Notes: a model not told the origin generated them from the letters alone. 63,722 nucleotides of DNA from an uncultured Prevotellaceae bacterium (GCA_902776195.1 CACYPF010000014.1:1-63722); one strand, 5' to 3'. Shown: positions 9,211-18,302, counted from the stretch's first letter. A program made the numbers and translations.

Positions 9211-10532
9211 ATAGTGAGCAGCAATATATAGAACTCTACGAACAAGCTCGTGGGATGATTGTTCAGCATTCGTCTGATGTGATGAATGCCGTGCGTGATA
9301 CCGCTTTTGAGCAGTTCCGTTCCCTTGGTTTCCCCAGTCGGAAAGTGGAGCGGTATAAATATACCGATATGCAGGCGCTCTTTGAACCCGACTACGGTCT
9401 GAACCTGAACCGCCTGGAGATACCGGTCAATCCCTATGATGCGTTCCGCTGTGATGTCCCCAATCTGTCGACCATGCTCTATTTCGTGGTCAATGACGCA
9501 TTCTATTCTAAAGTACTGCCCAAGGGGCATCTTCCAGAAGGTGTCGTCATCGGTTCGCTGAGGGAGTTTGCCACCTCGGAATACTACAACCGCCTTGCCT
9601 CCAAGGATGAGGATGCCCTCACTTCGTTGAATACCATGCTGACACAGGACGGTCTTTACGTCTATGTACCCAAAGGCATTGTGTTGGATAAAGCCATTCA
9701 GGTAATTAATATACTACGTTCGGATGTCGACCTGATGGTCAACCGCCGTGTACTGATTATCGTGGAAGAAGGAGCAGAAGCCAAGTTCCTGTTCTGCGAC
9801 CATGCGGCAGATGATCGTCATTTTCTCACGACTCAGGTCATAGAGGCTTTTGTGGGAGAGAACTCCAAGCTCGACCTCTATTGTCTGGAAGAGACTCATG
9901 CTAAGAATGTTCGGATCAGTAATGTATATATCGACCAGCAGGCAAACAGCCGTGTCAATCACAACGTCATCACGTTGCATAACGGAGTGACACGTAATAA
10001 GCTCGACCTCGAGTTCAATGGCGAGGGTGCCGAGTGTTTCTGTAATGGTTGCGTGATAGCCGACAAAAAGCAGCATGTCGATAATAATACGTTGATTACC
10101 CATCATGTCCCTCATTGTACGAGTCATGAACTGTATAAATATGTACTGAATGATGAGGCTGTGGGTGCTTTCGCTGGTATGGTCTATGTGGCAAAGGATG
10201 CTCAGAAGACATCCTCGCAGATGACTAACCAGAACCTTTGTTCCACCAAGCAGGCGAGGATGTATACGCAGCCGATGCTGGAAATCTATGCAGATGATGT
10301 GAAATGTGCCCATGGCTCTACCGTCGGACAGTTGAACGATGCGGCGATGTTCTATATGCGACAGCGTGGTATACCAGAGAAAGAGGCGCGTCTTCTATTA
10401 CAGAACGCTTTCATCAATGAGGTTATCGACCAGATGGAATTAGAGCCATTGCGTGACCGCCTGCACTACTTGGTTGAGAAACGTTTCCGTGGAGAACTGA
10501 ATAAATGTGAAGGGTGTAAACTCTGTAAATAA
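9207..10532 (+). CDS. sufD: Fe-S cluster assembly protein SufD
   Basis: 441 residues. Paralogue of SufB with the shared C-terminal fold: CAHGSTVGQLNDAAMFYMRQRGIPEKEARLLLQNAF and a C-terminal helical tail ending with three cysteines (CEGCKLCK). The N-terminal helical part (RSLGFPSRKVERYKYTDM) is typical of SufD. It forms the SufB-SufC2-SufD complex. ATGA overlap with sufC. The reading frame runs on to TAA at 10530-10532, one nucleotide before the preferred sufS start. Confidence 0.96.
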   Translation: MNSEQQYIELYEQARGMIVQHSSDVMNAVRDTAFEQFRSLGFPSRKVERYKYTDMQALFEPDYGLNLNRLEIPVNPYDAFRCDVPNLSTMLYFVVNDAFYSKVLPKGHLPEGVVIGSLREFATSEYYNRLASKDEDALTSLNTMLTQDGLYVYVPKGIVLDKAIQVINILRSDVDLMVNRRVLIIVEEGAEAKFLFCDHAADDRHFLTTQVIEAFVGENSKLDLYCLEETHAKNVRISNVYIDQQANSRVNHNVITLHNGVTRNKLDLEFNGEGAECFCNGCVIADKKQHVDNNTLITHHVPHCTSHELYKYVLNDEAVGAFAGMVYVAKDAQKTSSQMTNQNLCSTKQARMYTQPMLEIYADDVKCAHGSTVGQLNDAAMFYMRQRGIPEKEARLLLQNAFINEVIDQMELEPLRDRLHYLVEKRFRGELNKCEGCKLCK

Positions 10533-10533
10533 T

Positions 10534-11757
10534 ATGTATGATATAAATAAGGTACGCGAGGACTTCCCCATTTTGTCAAGGGAGGTATATGGTAAGCCTT
10601 TGGTTTATCTCGATAATGCTGCGACGACGCAAAAGCCACTGTGTGTGTTGGACGCGATGCGAGAGGAATACCTGAATGTGAATGCCAATGTACACCGAGG
10701 TGTTCATTATCTGTCACAGAAGGCAACCGATCTGCATGAGGCGGCACGGGAGAAGGTGCGCCAGTTTATTCATGCTGCCAAGACAGAGGAGATTATCTTC
10801 ACTCGTGGTACGACAGAGGCAATTAATCTCGTGGCAGCTTCTTTCTGCGCGAGTCAGATGAAAGAGGGTGACGAGGTGTTGGTGACTGAGATGGAGCACC
10901 ATTCGAATATCGTGCCTTGGCAGCTGCAAGCACAACAACGAGGTATCATAGTGCGTCACCTGCCTATGACTGATGACGGACGTTTAGTAAGTTGCGATGA
11001 TATCGCTCCATTCCTCACAGAACGTACAAAACTGGTGAGTATCACCCATGTCAGTAATGTGCTGGGAACCATCAACCCTGTGGCTGATATTATCAGGATG
11101 GCTCATGAACGAGGTATTCCCGTCATGGTGGATGGTGCGCAAAGTGCCCCTCACATGGCGATAGACGTTCAGAACATGGATTGTGACTTCTATGCTTTCA
11201 GCGGTCATAAGATGTATGGACCAACGGGGGTTGGTGTGCTGTATGGCAAGGAGGAATGGCTGGAGAAATTGCCACCCTATCAAGGAGGAGGCGAGATGAT
11301 CGACAAGGTGACTTGGGAGAAAACCACTTTTGAGCGTTTGCCCTTTAAGTTTGAGGCGGGGACACCCGACTATGTTGCCACGCACGGACTCGCTACAGCC
11401 ATCGATTATATTCATTCCGTTGGTATTGAGAATATTCAGCAGCATGAACAAGAACTGACCGGCTATTGTATGGAGCAGTTGGAGTCCATCGAGGGTATGA
11501 GGATTTACGGACCACAACAGGCAATCCATAAGGATGCGGTCGTTTCATTCAATGTAGGAGCGATCCATCATCTGGATTTAGGAACGCTTCTTGACCGTCT
11601 GGGCATCGCTGTCCGTACAGGTCATCATTGTGCCCAGCCATTGATGGACCGTTTAGGAATTCAGGGGACAGTACGTGCTTCCTTCGCCCTTTATAATACC
11701 AAGGAAGAGGTGGATATCCTCGTAGCAGGTATTCGCCGGGTCAGCAAAATGTTCTAA
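10534..11757 (+). CDS. sufS: Cysteine desulfurase SufS
   Basis: 407 residues from ATG at 10534. An upstream in-frame ATG at 10507 would overlap sufD by 26 nt and add nine residues not expected for the family, so it was not chosen. The PLP-binding lysine is Lys226 in SGHKMYGPTG, and the active-site cysteine that carries the persulfide is Cys366 in RTGHHCAQP. TRGTTEAINLVA and MEHHSNIVPW are further class V aminotransferase motifs. It takes sulfur from cysteine for the Suf scaffold. No sufE or sufU gene follows; instead a WYL regulator starts 16 nt downstream. Confidence 0.96.
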   Translation: MYDINKVREDFPILSREVYGKPLVYLDNAATTQKPLCVLDAMREEYLNVNANVHRGVHYLSQKATDLHEAAREKVRQFIHAAKTEEIIFTRGTTEAINLVAASFCASQMKEGDEVLVTEMEHHSNIVPWQLQAQQRGIIVRHLPMTDDGRLVSCDDIAPFLTERTKLVSITHVSNVLGTINPVADIIRMAHERGIPVMVDGAQSAPHMAIDVQNMDCDFYAFSGHKMYGPTGVGVLYGKEEWLEKLPPYQGGGEMIDKVTWEKTTFERLPFKFEAGTPDYVATHGLATAIDYIHSVGIENIQQHEQELTGYCMEQLESIEGMRIYGPQQAIHKDAVVSFNVGAIHHLDLGTLLDRLGIAVRTGHHCAQPLMDRLGIQGTVRASFALYNTKEEVDILVAGIRRVSKMF

Positions 11758-11773
11758 AGAGCCTCTTCTTCTG

Positions 11774-12673
11774 ATGCGCCACGATAAGTTAGACAGAGAG
11801 TTGACGCTGATGCTTCTGATGACAGAGAACAGGAGATATACTGTCCAGCAGCTTTGTGAGCGGATGAATATCTCGAAGCGTACCTTATATTATTATCTGG
11901 ACTTCTTCCGTGACATTGGCTTTGTCGTAGAGAAAAGAGGAACGATATATAGTCTTGACAAGAGTTCACCTTTCTTCACGAAACTCTTCCGCAAAGTGCA
12001 TTTCACGGAGGATGAGGCTGTCACCATGCGTCGTATCTTGGAAAGCTCCGGTTCTCAGAGTGCCATGGTGGAGCATCTGAAGCGAAAGCTCGATTCCTTA
12101 TATGATTTGAATATCCTTGCCGATGAGCAGTTGCGTGAGCGGCAGGCTCTTAACCTGAGTGTCATCTATGACGCTATCAAGTACCATCGTAATGTGATTC
12201 TGCATCGTTATTCCTCTCCGCACAGCAATAGTGTGACAGACCGTATCGTGGAACCATTTATGCTGATGAACGATAACAATGAGGTGAGATGCTTTGAATT
12301 GACCAGCGGGATGAACAAGACTTTCAAACTCTCACGCATGGAAAAGGTGGAGTTGTTAGCAGACGGGTGGGAGCATGAGTCGGAACATCGACAGTTTTTC
12401 ACGGATATCTTCATGTTCAGTGCAGAGGAACAGATGCGGGTCACCCTTCTGTTAGGACGCTTGTCCTATAACCTGATGTTGGAGGAATACCCGAAGGCTG
12501 AGGCATATATCACCCCTCAAGACCAGCAGCACTGGCTATTGGAACTCGATGTATGCAACTATGCGGGTATAGGTCGTTTTGTATTAGGACTCTACGAGGA
12601 TATCACCATTATGGGCGACGAGGGCTTTAAGACGTATATACGCCAATATATTGAGAAGATACACCAAATGTGA
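11774..12673 (+). CDS. WYL-domain transcriptional regulator
   Basis: 299 residues. An N-terminal winged helix-turn-helix (about 1-60: TVQQLCERMNISKRTLYYYLDFFRDIGF) is followed by a linker and a WYL-type sensor region (about 130-210: ALNLSVIYDAIKYHRNVILHRY, then NEVRCFELTSGMNKTFKLSRM). WYL proteins are DNA-binding regulators whose barrel domain senses ligands or nucleic acid. It lies 16 nt after sufS on the same strand and is probably co-transcribed with the suf genes. Whether it regulates them is inference. Confidence 0.85.
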   Translation: MRHDKLDRELTLMLLMTENRRYTVQQLCERMNISKRTLYYYLDFFRDIGFVVEKRGTIYSLDKSSPFFTKLFRKVHFTEDEAVTMRRILESSGSQSAMVEHLKRKLDSLYDLNILADEQLRERQALNLSVIYDAIKYHRNVILHRYSSPHSNSVTDRIVEPFMLMNDNNEVRCFELTSGMNKTFKLSRMEKVELLADGWEHESEHRQFFTDIFMFSAEEQMRVTLLLGRLSYNLMLEEYPKAEAYITPQDQQHWLLELDVCNYAGIGRFVLGLYEDITIMGDEGFKTYIRQYIEKIHQM

Positions 12674-12782
12674 ACGGACGTTAATAATTAAAGTATATTA
12701 ACAAAGAAAATCGAAAAGTGAACTTATTGTGCACAGAATAGTTATTCCTTTGCATCGTAGATAACAATAAAAAATATACGAT

Positions 12783-13061
12783 ATGAAAAAGACAATGACT
12801 TTTCAGCACGAGGACAGCCTTCTCATCCTCTTTGCGAAGGCAGTACGTAAACCACTGGCAATGCTTGCAGGTTACTATTCCAAAGTATTAGAGACAGAGA
12901 TTAATCTTCGCCAGACTTTATTATTACTCAATGCCCAACTCGCTTTTTTCTTTACAGTATTCCCTATGTGCTCCCTCTTTCTCCGGGCTCTCTGCATCCT
13001 CTGGCTTTGTGATGCACTGATGAAGTGTAAGAAAGCAGGAGTCGTTCAACGGAAAGGATAG
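12783..13061 (+). CDS. Small hypothetical membrane protein
   Basis: 92 residues, not recognised. A charged N-terminal half (MKKTMTFQHEDSLLILFAKA) is followed by a strongly hydrophobic stretch at about 50-80 (LLLLNAQLAFFFTVFP and SLFLRALCILWLCDALM), room for one or two membrane helices, and a basic tail KCKKAGVVQRKG. A weak -7-like sequence TTCCTTTG lies at about 12748-12755. It stands alone between the WYL regulator and rnhB. Function unknown. Confidence 0.6.
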   Translation: MKKTMTFQHEDSLLILFAKAVRKPLAMLAGYYSKVLETEINLRQTLLLLNAQLAFFFTVFPMCSLFLRALCILWLCDALMKCKKAGVVQRKG

Positions 13062-13079
13062 AGAAAGAGTTCTTTTCTT

Positions 13080-13110
13080 TTTGGTGATTCAAGAAAATTG
13101 TTTACCTTTG
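13080..13110 (+). promoter_or_regulatory. Complete Bacteroidota promoter for rnhB
   Basis: TTTG at 13080-13083, 19-nt spacer, then TACCTTTG at 13103-13110. This matches the -33/-7 consensus of the phylum and lies 23 nt before the rnhB start. Confidence 0.75.
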
Positions 13111-13133
13111 CACGCAGAGATTTGACATAATCT

Positions 13134-13736
13134 ATGCTACAAAGTCATTTTTATGAAGGGAAAATAGAAGCCGGATGCGACGAGGCTGGACGTGGCTGTC
13201 TTGCCGGTAGCGTGTATGCGGCAGCTGTCATCTTTCCTGAGGACTATCAGAATGCGGAGTTAAATGACTCCAAGAAGCTGACGGATAAGCATCGTAAGCA
13301 GTTGCGCGAGATCATCGAGCGTGATGCCACCGCATGGGCTGTGGGAGTCGTCACACCAGAGGAGATTGACAAGATGAATATCCTCAATGCCTCTATCCTC
13401 GCTATGCACCGCGCCCTCGACCAGTTGAAAGTGCGTCCTGAGGCTGTCATTGTGGATGGTAACCGTTTTAAGCCCTATCAGCAGCTACCCCATACTACCA
13501 TTGTCAAAGGTGATGGGAAATACCTTTCTATCGCTGCAGCCTCCATCCTTGCCAAGACCTATCGTGACGACTATATGGACCGTCTTGCAGAGGAATATCC
13601 GCAATACGACTGGCTCTCAAACAAAGGTTATCCCACCAAGAAACACCGGGAGGCGATACGACAGTATGGTATCACCCCTTACCATCGCAAGTCCTTCAAT
13701 ATGCTGGGCGACGGACAATTATCCTTTGATTTCTAA
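13134..13736 (+). CDS. rnhB: Ribonuclease HII
   Basis: 200 residues. The N-terminal GCDEAGRGCLAG carries the catalytic Asp16-Glu17 pair; the central VDGNRF supplies a further catalytic aspartate, and ASILAKTYRDDYM completes the active site. RNase HII removes ribonucleotides embedded in DNA and cuts RNA in RNA-DNA hybrids. The length and motif order match the family. Own promoter; 12 nt before the next gene, which may be co-transcribed. Confidence 0.97.
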   Translation: MLQSHFYEGKIEAGCDEAGRGCLAGSVYAAAVIFPEDYQNAELNDSKKLTDKHRKQLREIIERDATAWAVGVVTPEEIDKMNILNASILAMHRALDQLKVRPEAVIVDGNRFKPYQQLPHTTIVKGDGKYLSIAAASILAKTYRDDYMDRLAEEYPQYDWLSNKGYPTKKHREAIRQYGITPYHRKSFNMLGDGQLSFDF

Positions 13737-13748
13737 AAACTGAATAAT

Positions 13749-15359
13749 ATGACATTACATTGCCTTTTCCTCGCTACCGTAGCATCCCTGCTGAGTCTCT
13801 TCGACCAGAAACAGGATGTGACATCAGCTAACCAATTCTTCCAACAGCTCGACAAAGAGCAGTTTACTGAAAGTAAGATACAGTTTTCTGCCGGCATACC
13901 AGTTGACTCCCTGCAACAGCAGGTGTGGTACTGGGCTGCGGAATGGTTGTATGACCAGCAGCAGTATAAAGAGGCAGAGAAATATGGACTGAAAGCATTA
14001 CCCTTGTTTCATGGGGGAAACGACAGCAAGGCGGACTGCCTGAACCTTCTGGGACTGGTCTATGTACGCATGGGCGACTTCAAGCATGCTGCGGAGTATG
14101 CCAAACAGTGTCTGGACATAGATCTGCGGAGTGGGGATGACGACCGTATCTCGTCGAGTATGAATACGGTGGCAGGCATCTATATGGCTGGATATCAAGC
14201 GAAAGAGGCGGAAAAGTATATCCTTGGGGCTTTGGAACATGCCGGGAAGGTAGATAACCCAGCTCGCAAAGCGGTCATCCTCGGTATGGCATCGGAAATC
14301 TACCATTCCCTTTCTGATGACCAGAAGGCACTTTCTTTCGCAGAACAAGCCTATGAGATAGACTCAAAGTTGAAGCGAGAGCCACAGGCAAGTATCCGAC
14401 TGTCGCAAAAGGGTGCGGCTTTACTCGGTCTGCACCGCTACAAAGAAGCAGAGAATATCTACCGGCAGGTAGCTCCTGTGCTGAAACAAGTGGGTGACTA
14501 CCATTCGTATGGCATAGCCTTGAACCGGCTGGGGACATCGTTGCTCGGTCAGGAACGACAGCAAGAGGCTATACCTTATTATAAAGAGGCTGCCGCTATC
14601 TTCTCAAAGATGGGCGATCTCTATAACGAGATCCATTCGCATCACGGACTCTATGAGAGTTACTGGAAACTGAATCCTGACTCTGCAAAGATAGAACTGG
14701 ACCGTTTCGACCTGTTGAAAGACTCGCTCTATACCCACAGTTCAGCAGAGGCTTTATCACGTTATAATGCAGAGTTTGGTAATGAACAGTTGCAACAGGA
14801 GAATGAGGAGGTGCGTGCAGCTCATCGTAACACCATCCTGATAGCCATCGTAGTCATCTTACTACTTGTCGCACTCGGTTGGTGGTATGTGCGTCGTCTC
14901 CATCGACAGGAGAAAGAGCATATAGAGGCATTGATGCGCGAGATAACCCTGTTGCAGGACCATGGGAACAATTCTGGTGATCCGTCGCTGGCAGACGGCT
15001 GTGATCACCAGAACCGTTCCCATGATCAGATACCCGACGAAGACCGCAGGTTCCTTATGCGTGTTGTCGAGGTGGTTAACGAGGGGATGTCAACGGGACA
15101 GATCAGTGTGGAAAATATCGCCTCCGAACTGAACATGAGTACGCAGACCTTCCGTCGTCGACTGCAGATGACAGCCGGTGAGACTCCCAAAGCTTTCATC
15201 TCGGCTATCCAAATGGAGAAAGCAGGTAAGTTGCTCAAGGAGAACCCAGGTCTCAGCATTCTCGACATCGCCATGCAGTGTGGTTTCGAGGAAGCCAGTT
15301 CCTTCGCCCACACCTTCAAACGTGTCTATGGCGTGTCTCCTTCACAGTATCGCAATTAG
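13749..15359 (+). CDS. Membrane-anchored TPR sensor with AraC-type DNA-binding domain
   Basis: 536 residues. An N-terminal hydrophobic segment is followed by TPR-like helical repeats (about 60-340; for example CLNLLGLVYVRMGDFKHAAE), one transmembrane helix near 360-382 (ILIAIVVILLLVALGWWYV), then a cytoplasmic C-terminal AraC/XylS helix-turn-helix domain (about 435-536: ISVENIASELNMSTQTFRRRL and SILDIAMQCGFEEASSFAHTF). The layout suggests a one-protein transmembrane signal-to-DNA regulator, common in Bacteroidales. The stimulus and targets are unknown. No histidine kinase or receiver domain is present. Confidence 0.85.
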   Translation: MTLHCLFLATVASLLSLFDQKQDVTSANQFFQQLDKEQFTESKIQFSAGIPVDSLQQQVWYWAAEWLYDQQQYKEAEKYGLKALPLFHGGNDSKADCLNLLGLVYVRMGDFKHAAEYAKQCLDIDLRSGDDDRISSSMNTVAGIYMAGYQAKEAEKYILGALEHAGKVDNPARKAVILGMASEIYHSLSDDQKALSFAEQAYEIDSKLKREPQASIRLSQKGAALLGLHRYKEAENIYRQVAPVLKQVGDYHSYGIALNRLGTSLLGQERQQEAIPYYKEAAAIFSKMGDLYNEIHSHHGLYESYWKLNPDSAKIELDRFDLLKDSLYTHSSAEALSRYNAEFGNEQLQQENEEVRAAHRNTILIAIVVILLLVALGWWYVRRLHRQEKEHIEALMREITLLQDHGNNSGDPSLADGCDHQNRSHDQIPDEDRRFLMRVVEVVNEGMSTGQISVENIASELNMSTQTFRRRLQMTAGETPKAFISAIQMEKAGKLLKENPGLSILDIAMQCGFEEASSFAHTFKRVYGVSPSQYRN

Positions 15360-15394
15360 TTTTCGTACTGCCCCCCACTGCTGCTACGCAGGCT

Positions 15395-15544
15395 TCATTT
15401 CTTATGATGGTAGTCCTGAATCAGTCCTTTCTTCACAAGGATAGAGTCGGGCTCCTTGCCGGGAACCAGTTCTTCATAGGGCTTCCACTTGTCAGCTTTG
15501 TAGTCAGCATAACTCGTAGGTGTATTCGGGTCGCAAATATACAT
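15395..15544 (-). pseudogene. Possible C-terminal remnant of a protein-coding gene (49 codons)
   Basis: From ATG at 15544 the frame reads MYICDPNTPTSYADYKADK and ends QDYHHKK. The codon use (AAG, GAC, CTG) and mixed charge look like real coding sequence, and the peptide is soluble and proline/aspartate-rich. No signal peptide or family was recognised. A TATATTTG box-like sequence sits right at the start, so it could instead be a free-standing small gene. Called a remnant because it begins abruptly in AT-rich non-coding sequence. Confidence 0.35.
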
Positions 15545-15622
15545 ATTTCATTCGTAGGAGCCAAGGAAAGTACCTTAAAAGTTTATTGTAATCGATTGTT
15601 ATAAGCATCCTAATCGGTTGTT

Positions 15623-15708
15623 GACTCCAGTCGGCAGACCTGCTGACTCCAGTCGACAAACCTGCTGACTCCATGTCAACAAACCTGCCGACTCCAGTCA
15701 ACAGGTAG
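15623..15708. repeat. 22-nt tandem repeat, about four copies
   Basis: Units start at 15623, 15645, 15667 and 15690, each beginning GACTCCAGTC (third unit GACTCCATGTC) and containing CAAACCTGC-like sequence. Units 1 and 2 are 22 nt, unit 3 is 23 nt, unit 4 is partial. Units are contiguous, not separated by spacers, so this is not a CRISPR array. Confidence 0.85.
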
Positions 15709-15791
15709 CTTATGATATCGTTTACTGCGTTTTGGAAGAAAATAACAACTAATTGGAAGATTTAAACAACCGACTTTGTGTTGTTTTATTG

Positions 15792-15799
15792 TACTTTTG
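15792..15799 (+). promoter_or_regulatory. -7 box TACTTTTG for the 58-codon gene
   Basis: Matches TAnnTTTG, 26 nt before ATG at 15826. It rules out the upstream in-frame start at 15778, which would precede transcription start. Confidence 0.65.
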
Positions 15800-15825
15800 C
15801 AACCAGAACCTATAAACTGATTGCA

Positions 15826-16002
15826 ATGGGCACAACGGACCGTAACCATGAGGCGAAGCAATTCTCCCTCGACTACCTTGACTACCTGATGGAACAGGAA
15901 GGCGTGGTGGAACGGATGGTGGACAGGAAACTGAAACTGATGGAACCGAAAATCGAGAAGCTCATCGAACAGAAGATACAAAAACTGATCAATAATAAAT
16001 AA
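15826..16002 (+). CDS. Small charged helical protein, unknown function
   Basis: 58 residues. It starts MGTTDRNHEAKQFSLDYLDY and continues with a strongly charged, probably alpha-helical, coiled-coil-like tail rich in Lys, Glu, Met and Ile, ending KIQKLINNK. No signal peptide or family was recognised. It has its own -7 box and lies 29 nt ahead of a run of secreted-protein genes on the same strand. Start chosen after the promoter box. Confidence 0.6.
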   Translation: MGTTDRNHEAKQFSLDYLDYLMEQEGVVERMVDRKLKLMEPKIEKLIEQKIQKLINNK

Positions 16003-16031
16003 AGTGTTTAACCATTTAAAACAAAAGTGTT

Positions 16032-16622
16032 ATGAAAAAAGTATTATTCAGTATCGCTATCGTGGCAGCAGGGCTGTTCGTGGCATCGTGTGGTAACAAG
16101 AGTGCGGCAAATGGTGAGGGTGCAGACTCTGCGGCAGTTGCTGAGGAACAAGTTGGCGAGGCAACAGAAGGCAAAATTATCATAAAAGAGAAAACCAGAG
16201 AGGGTGAAGATATGCTTGTGTCTGCTGAATTCACCTATCCTACAGATCAAGATATCAAAGTGGCAGAACGTGGCGATAATGGATTTTCTGTAACTAGCGA
16301 GAAGGGCAACTGGAAGCTTTTTATTCATATGCATGAATACGGTTACGACGAAATGAAAGAAAGGCATAAGAAAGAACCGAGTTTCAAAGAGTTGAAGATA
16401 GGCAACTATGATGCGTGGTATGATACTAAAACAGGTTTTGAGTTGAATATATTTTTTGAGAATGTTCCAAATATCGAAACTATACAGCGTTATGCTAGTG
16501 TTGAGGTTAGACCAGTAAGATTTTTTAATGACGGTCCTTCAGGTTTAGAGATTTTCGAAAGCAACGAAGATGTCAAAGCACTTATAAATACTGTAAAGTA
16601 CCTTGGAACAATTAAGAAATAA
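16032..16622 (+). CDS. Predicted lipoprotein, unknown function
   Basis: 196 residues. A lipoprotein signal peptide ends in the lipobox FVASC with cysteine at residue 20, followed by GNKSA and an alanine/glutamate-rich linker. The mature part is a compact alpha/beta-looking domain (TYPTDQDIKVAERGDNGF; NWKLFIHMHEYGYDEM). No catalytic motif is visible. Two other lipoproteins in this run (17627 and 21365) share the CGNK start of the mature chain. Stop is 3 nt before the next gene, so co-transcription is likely. Confidence 0.7.
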   Translation: MKKVLFSIAIVAAGLFVASCGNKSAANGEGADSAAVAEEQVGEATEGKIIIKEKTREGEDMLVSAEFTYPTDQDIKVAERGDNGFSVTSEKGNWKLFIHMHEYGYDEMKERHKKEPSFKELKIGNYDAWYDTKTGFELNIFFENVPNIETIQRYASVEVRPVRFFNDGPSGLEIFESNEDVKALINTVKYLGTIKK

Positions 16623-16625
16623 ACT

Positions 16626-17567
16626 ATGAACAAATCTGTAATAACAACCCTATTGCTGTGTCTGTGCGCTGTGCTTGGCGCACAGGCACAGATCAACGGA
16701 GGCAACTGGTATAATGGCTGGCTCGTGTATTCCGCTGACCAGCAGGCTGATGGGAAAATTGTGATGAATGCCATGGCGGAGGGTGAGGAGCATGAGTTCG
16801 TACTTGTCCCTGTGGCAGATAAGAAGGATACCTATCGGGTTGCGGATAGTCCCAACCATTACGTCAACGAGTATAGTAACATTGCCACTGTGCGCCATCT
16901 GAGACAAAGAAGGCTGGACGTGCTCTGCTTCTACAACCAGAAGAACCAGTTGCAGGCTGTGATGTCGAAAGAGTCGGAGTGGGATGCCGAGAAACTCGGC
17001 AAGAAACGTTGGCTTGGACATTTCTATGGCAATTACACCTCTGCGAAGGACGACTTGAGGTTGTCGTGGGGAGCTTATGATATAACTGCTGACGATGTGG
17101 CATCAGGTTATGAGGTAGTGACCTTCAATGGAATAGTGACAGGTCATGTGACCGTCGCCCAAGCCAAGGAGGGTACCAACAGACTGGAGGGAACCTGGGA
17201 GGTAGAGCCCACCTTGGAGGGTATCATCCTCCATAGTGTCACATTTGACCCAGAAGCGTATGTGTGGGTGCGTGACGGCATTGATATGTCGCTCAAGAGA
17301 ACCCTATATGATGACGGACGCTTTCCCTTTACCAGTCAGATTCTGCTGAACTCCCAGCCCCTTGCCAAGTACGATAAGAAGTCGCTCCGCATTATGCGTA
17401 ACGAGATACTGGCACGTCACGGCTATCGCTTTGAGTCGAAAGACCTGCAGGACTACTTCGGTAAGCAGTCATGGTATCAACCAGCAGCATCCAACGACCA
17501 GATAAAGCTATCGTTATTGGAGCAACTGAACATCGATTTGATTAAATTTGCGGAAAATTCGAAATAA
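16626..17567 (+). CDS. Secreted YARHG-domain protein
   Basis: 313 residues. Signal peptide 1-22 (ending GAQAQ). The C-terminal domain (about 245-310) contains LRIMRNEILARHGYRFESKD followed by LQDYFGKQSWYQP, the hallmark of the YARHG domain, a small extracellular domain of unknown function. The middle section is a beta-rich region not recognised. Start is 3 nt after the preceding lipoprotein gene. A second YARHG protein lies at 18303, suggesting paralogous duplication within the cluster. Confidence 0.8.
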   Translation: MNKSVITTLLLCLCAVLGAQAQINGGNWYNGWLVYSADQQADGKIVMNAMAEGEEHEFVLVPVADKKDTYRVADSPNHYVNEYSNIATVRHLRQRRLDVLCFYNQKNQLQAVMSKESEWDAEKLGKKRWLGHFYGNYTSAKDDLRLSWGAYDITADDVASGYEVVTFNGIVTGHVTVAQAKEGTNRLEGTWEVEPTLEGIILHSVTFDPEAYVWVRDGIDMSLKRTLYDDGRFPFTSQILLNSQPLAKYDKKSLRIMRNEILARHGYRFESKDLQDYFGKQSWYQPAASNDQIKLSLLEQLNIDLIKFAENSK

Positions 17568-17569
17568 AA

Positions 17570-17601
17570 TTTGGAACTTTGAGACAATTATTGTATCTTT
17601 G
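17570..17601 (+). promoter_or_regulatory. Promoter for the lipoprotein gene at 17627
   Basis: TTTG at 17570-17573, 20-nt spacer and TATCTTTG at 17594-17601, a full match to the phylum consensus. It starts 2 nt after the YARHG gene stop, so the cluster has an internal promoter. Confidence 0.75.
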
Positions 17602-17626
17602 CCCACAAACCAAAACCGAACAAGAT

Positions 17627-18280
17627 ATGAAGAGAACCTATTTATTCTTAACCATTTCATTGATAGTTGTTGCATGCGGCAACAAGAACACGCAGGCAGA
17701 GGGCAGCACAGCGGGTGCTGACTCTGCCCTTGCAAGCCAGGACAGCATTACTGTGGTGGAAGCACCTAATGAGGACGACCAAGCCTTTAACCAGTTCTTT
17801 GACCAACTGAACTTCGGGGATTTCGTGGAACTGCTGAAGAGTTCTGGTAAGGAAACTGCAAAGAAATGCGGACTGTCCTTTGTCTACCATGCTTACGATC
17901 CCGGTGATGGTGATGCCGACATGTCTGCAGATGTCTTTGGCTGGGGCATCGAAAAGGGAGAGAAGCAGGAGTTTGGTTATGACCTCAAAGCAACATCACC
18001 CCATGCCTGCTATTTCTACTATCAGGCAGACACCTCCCAACAGGCTGCCATGTGCTTCAAGAACAAAGCCGATGCCGACCGCTTCATGGAGAAAGCACTG
18101 GCGTATGGTATCGTCGATATCAACGGTGACTATCATATCGCTGATCAGAAACTGCCCAATGGAACAGTCAAAGCAGAATCGACCAGTGACTACAATATCC
18201 TGACGTCCATGGAGAAACCTGTCCTCGACGAGGAATACCACAAAGGATTCTATGTCATCCGTTTCTACTATTTTGCCTAA
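17627..18280 (+). CDS. Predicted lipoprotein, unknown function
   Basis: 217 residues from ATG at 17627; an upstream in-frame start at 17579 lies before the promoter box and is rejected. Lipoprotein signal MKRTYLFLTISLIVVAC with the lipobox cysteine followed by GNKNTQ. The mature domain is acidic and includes LNFGDFVELLKSSGKETAKK and a stretch around CYFYYQADTSQQAAMCFKNK. No family was recognised. It precedes the second YARHG gene by 22 nt. Confidence 0.7.
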   Translation: MKRTYLFLTISLIVVACGNKNTQAEGSTAGADSALASQDSITVVEAPNEDDQAFNQFFDQLNFGDFVELLKSSGKETAKKCGLSFVYHAYDPGDGDADMSADVFGWGIEKGEKQEFGYDLKATSPHACYFYYQADTSQQAAMCFKNKADADRFMEKALAYGIVDINGDYHIADQKLPNGTVKAESTSDYNILTSMEKPVLDEEYHKGFYVIRFYYFA

Positions 18281-18302
18281 ACTTTAAAAAACGATACAAT
18301 AT

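Larger units (their letters stand above)
15360..15825. other. Long intergenic region with a degraded ORF and 22-nt repeats
   Basis: 466 nt between the AraC-type regulator and a small ORF. It holds a 49-codon minus-strand frame of protein-like composition, a four-copy 22-nt tandem repeat and a -7 box for the next gene, all listed separately. Nothing else was recognised. Confidence 0.6.
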
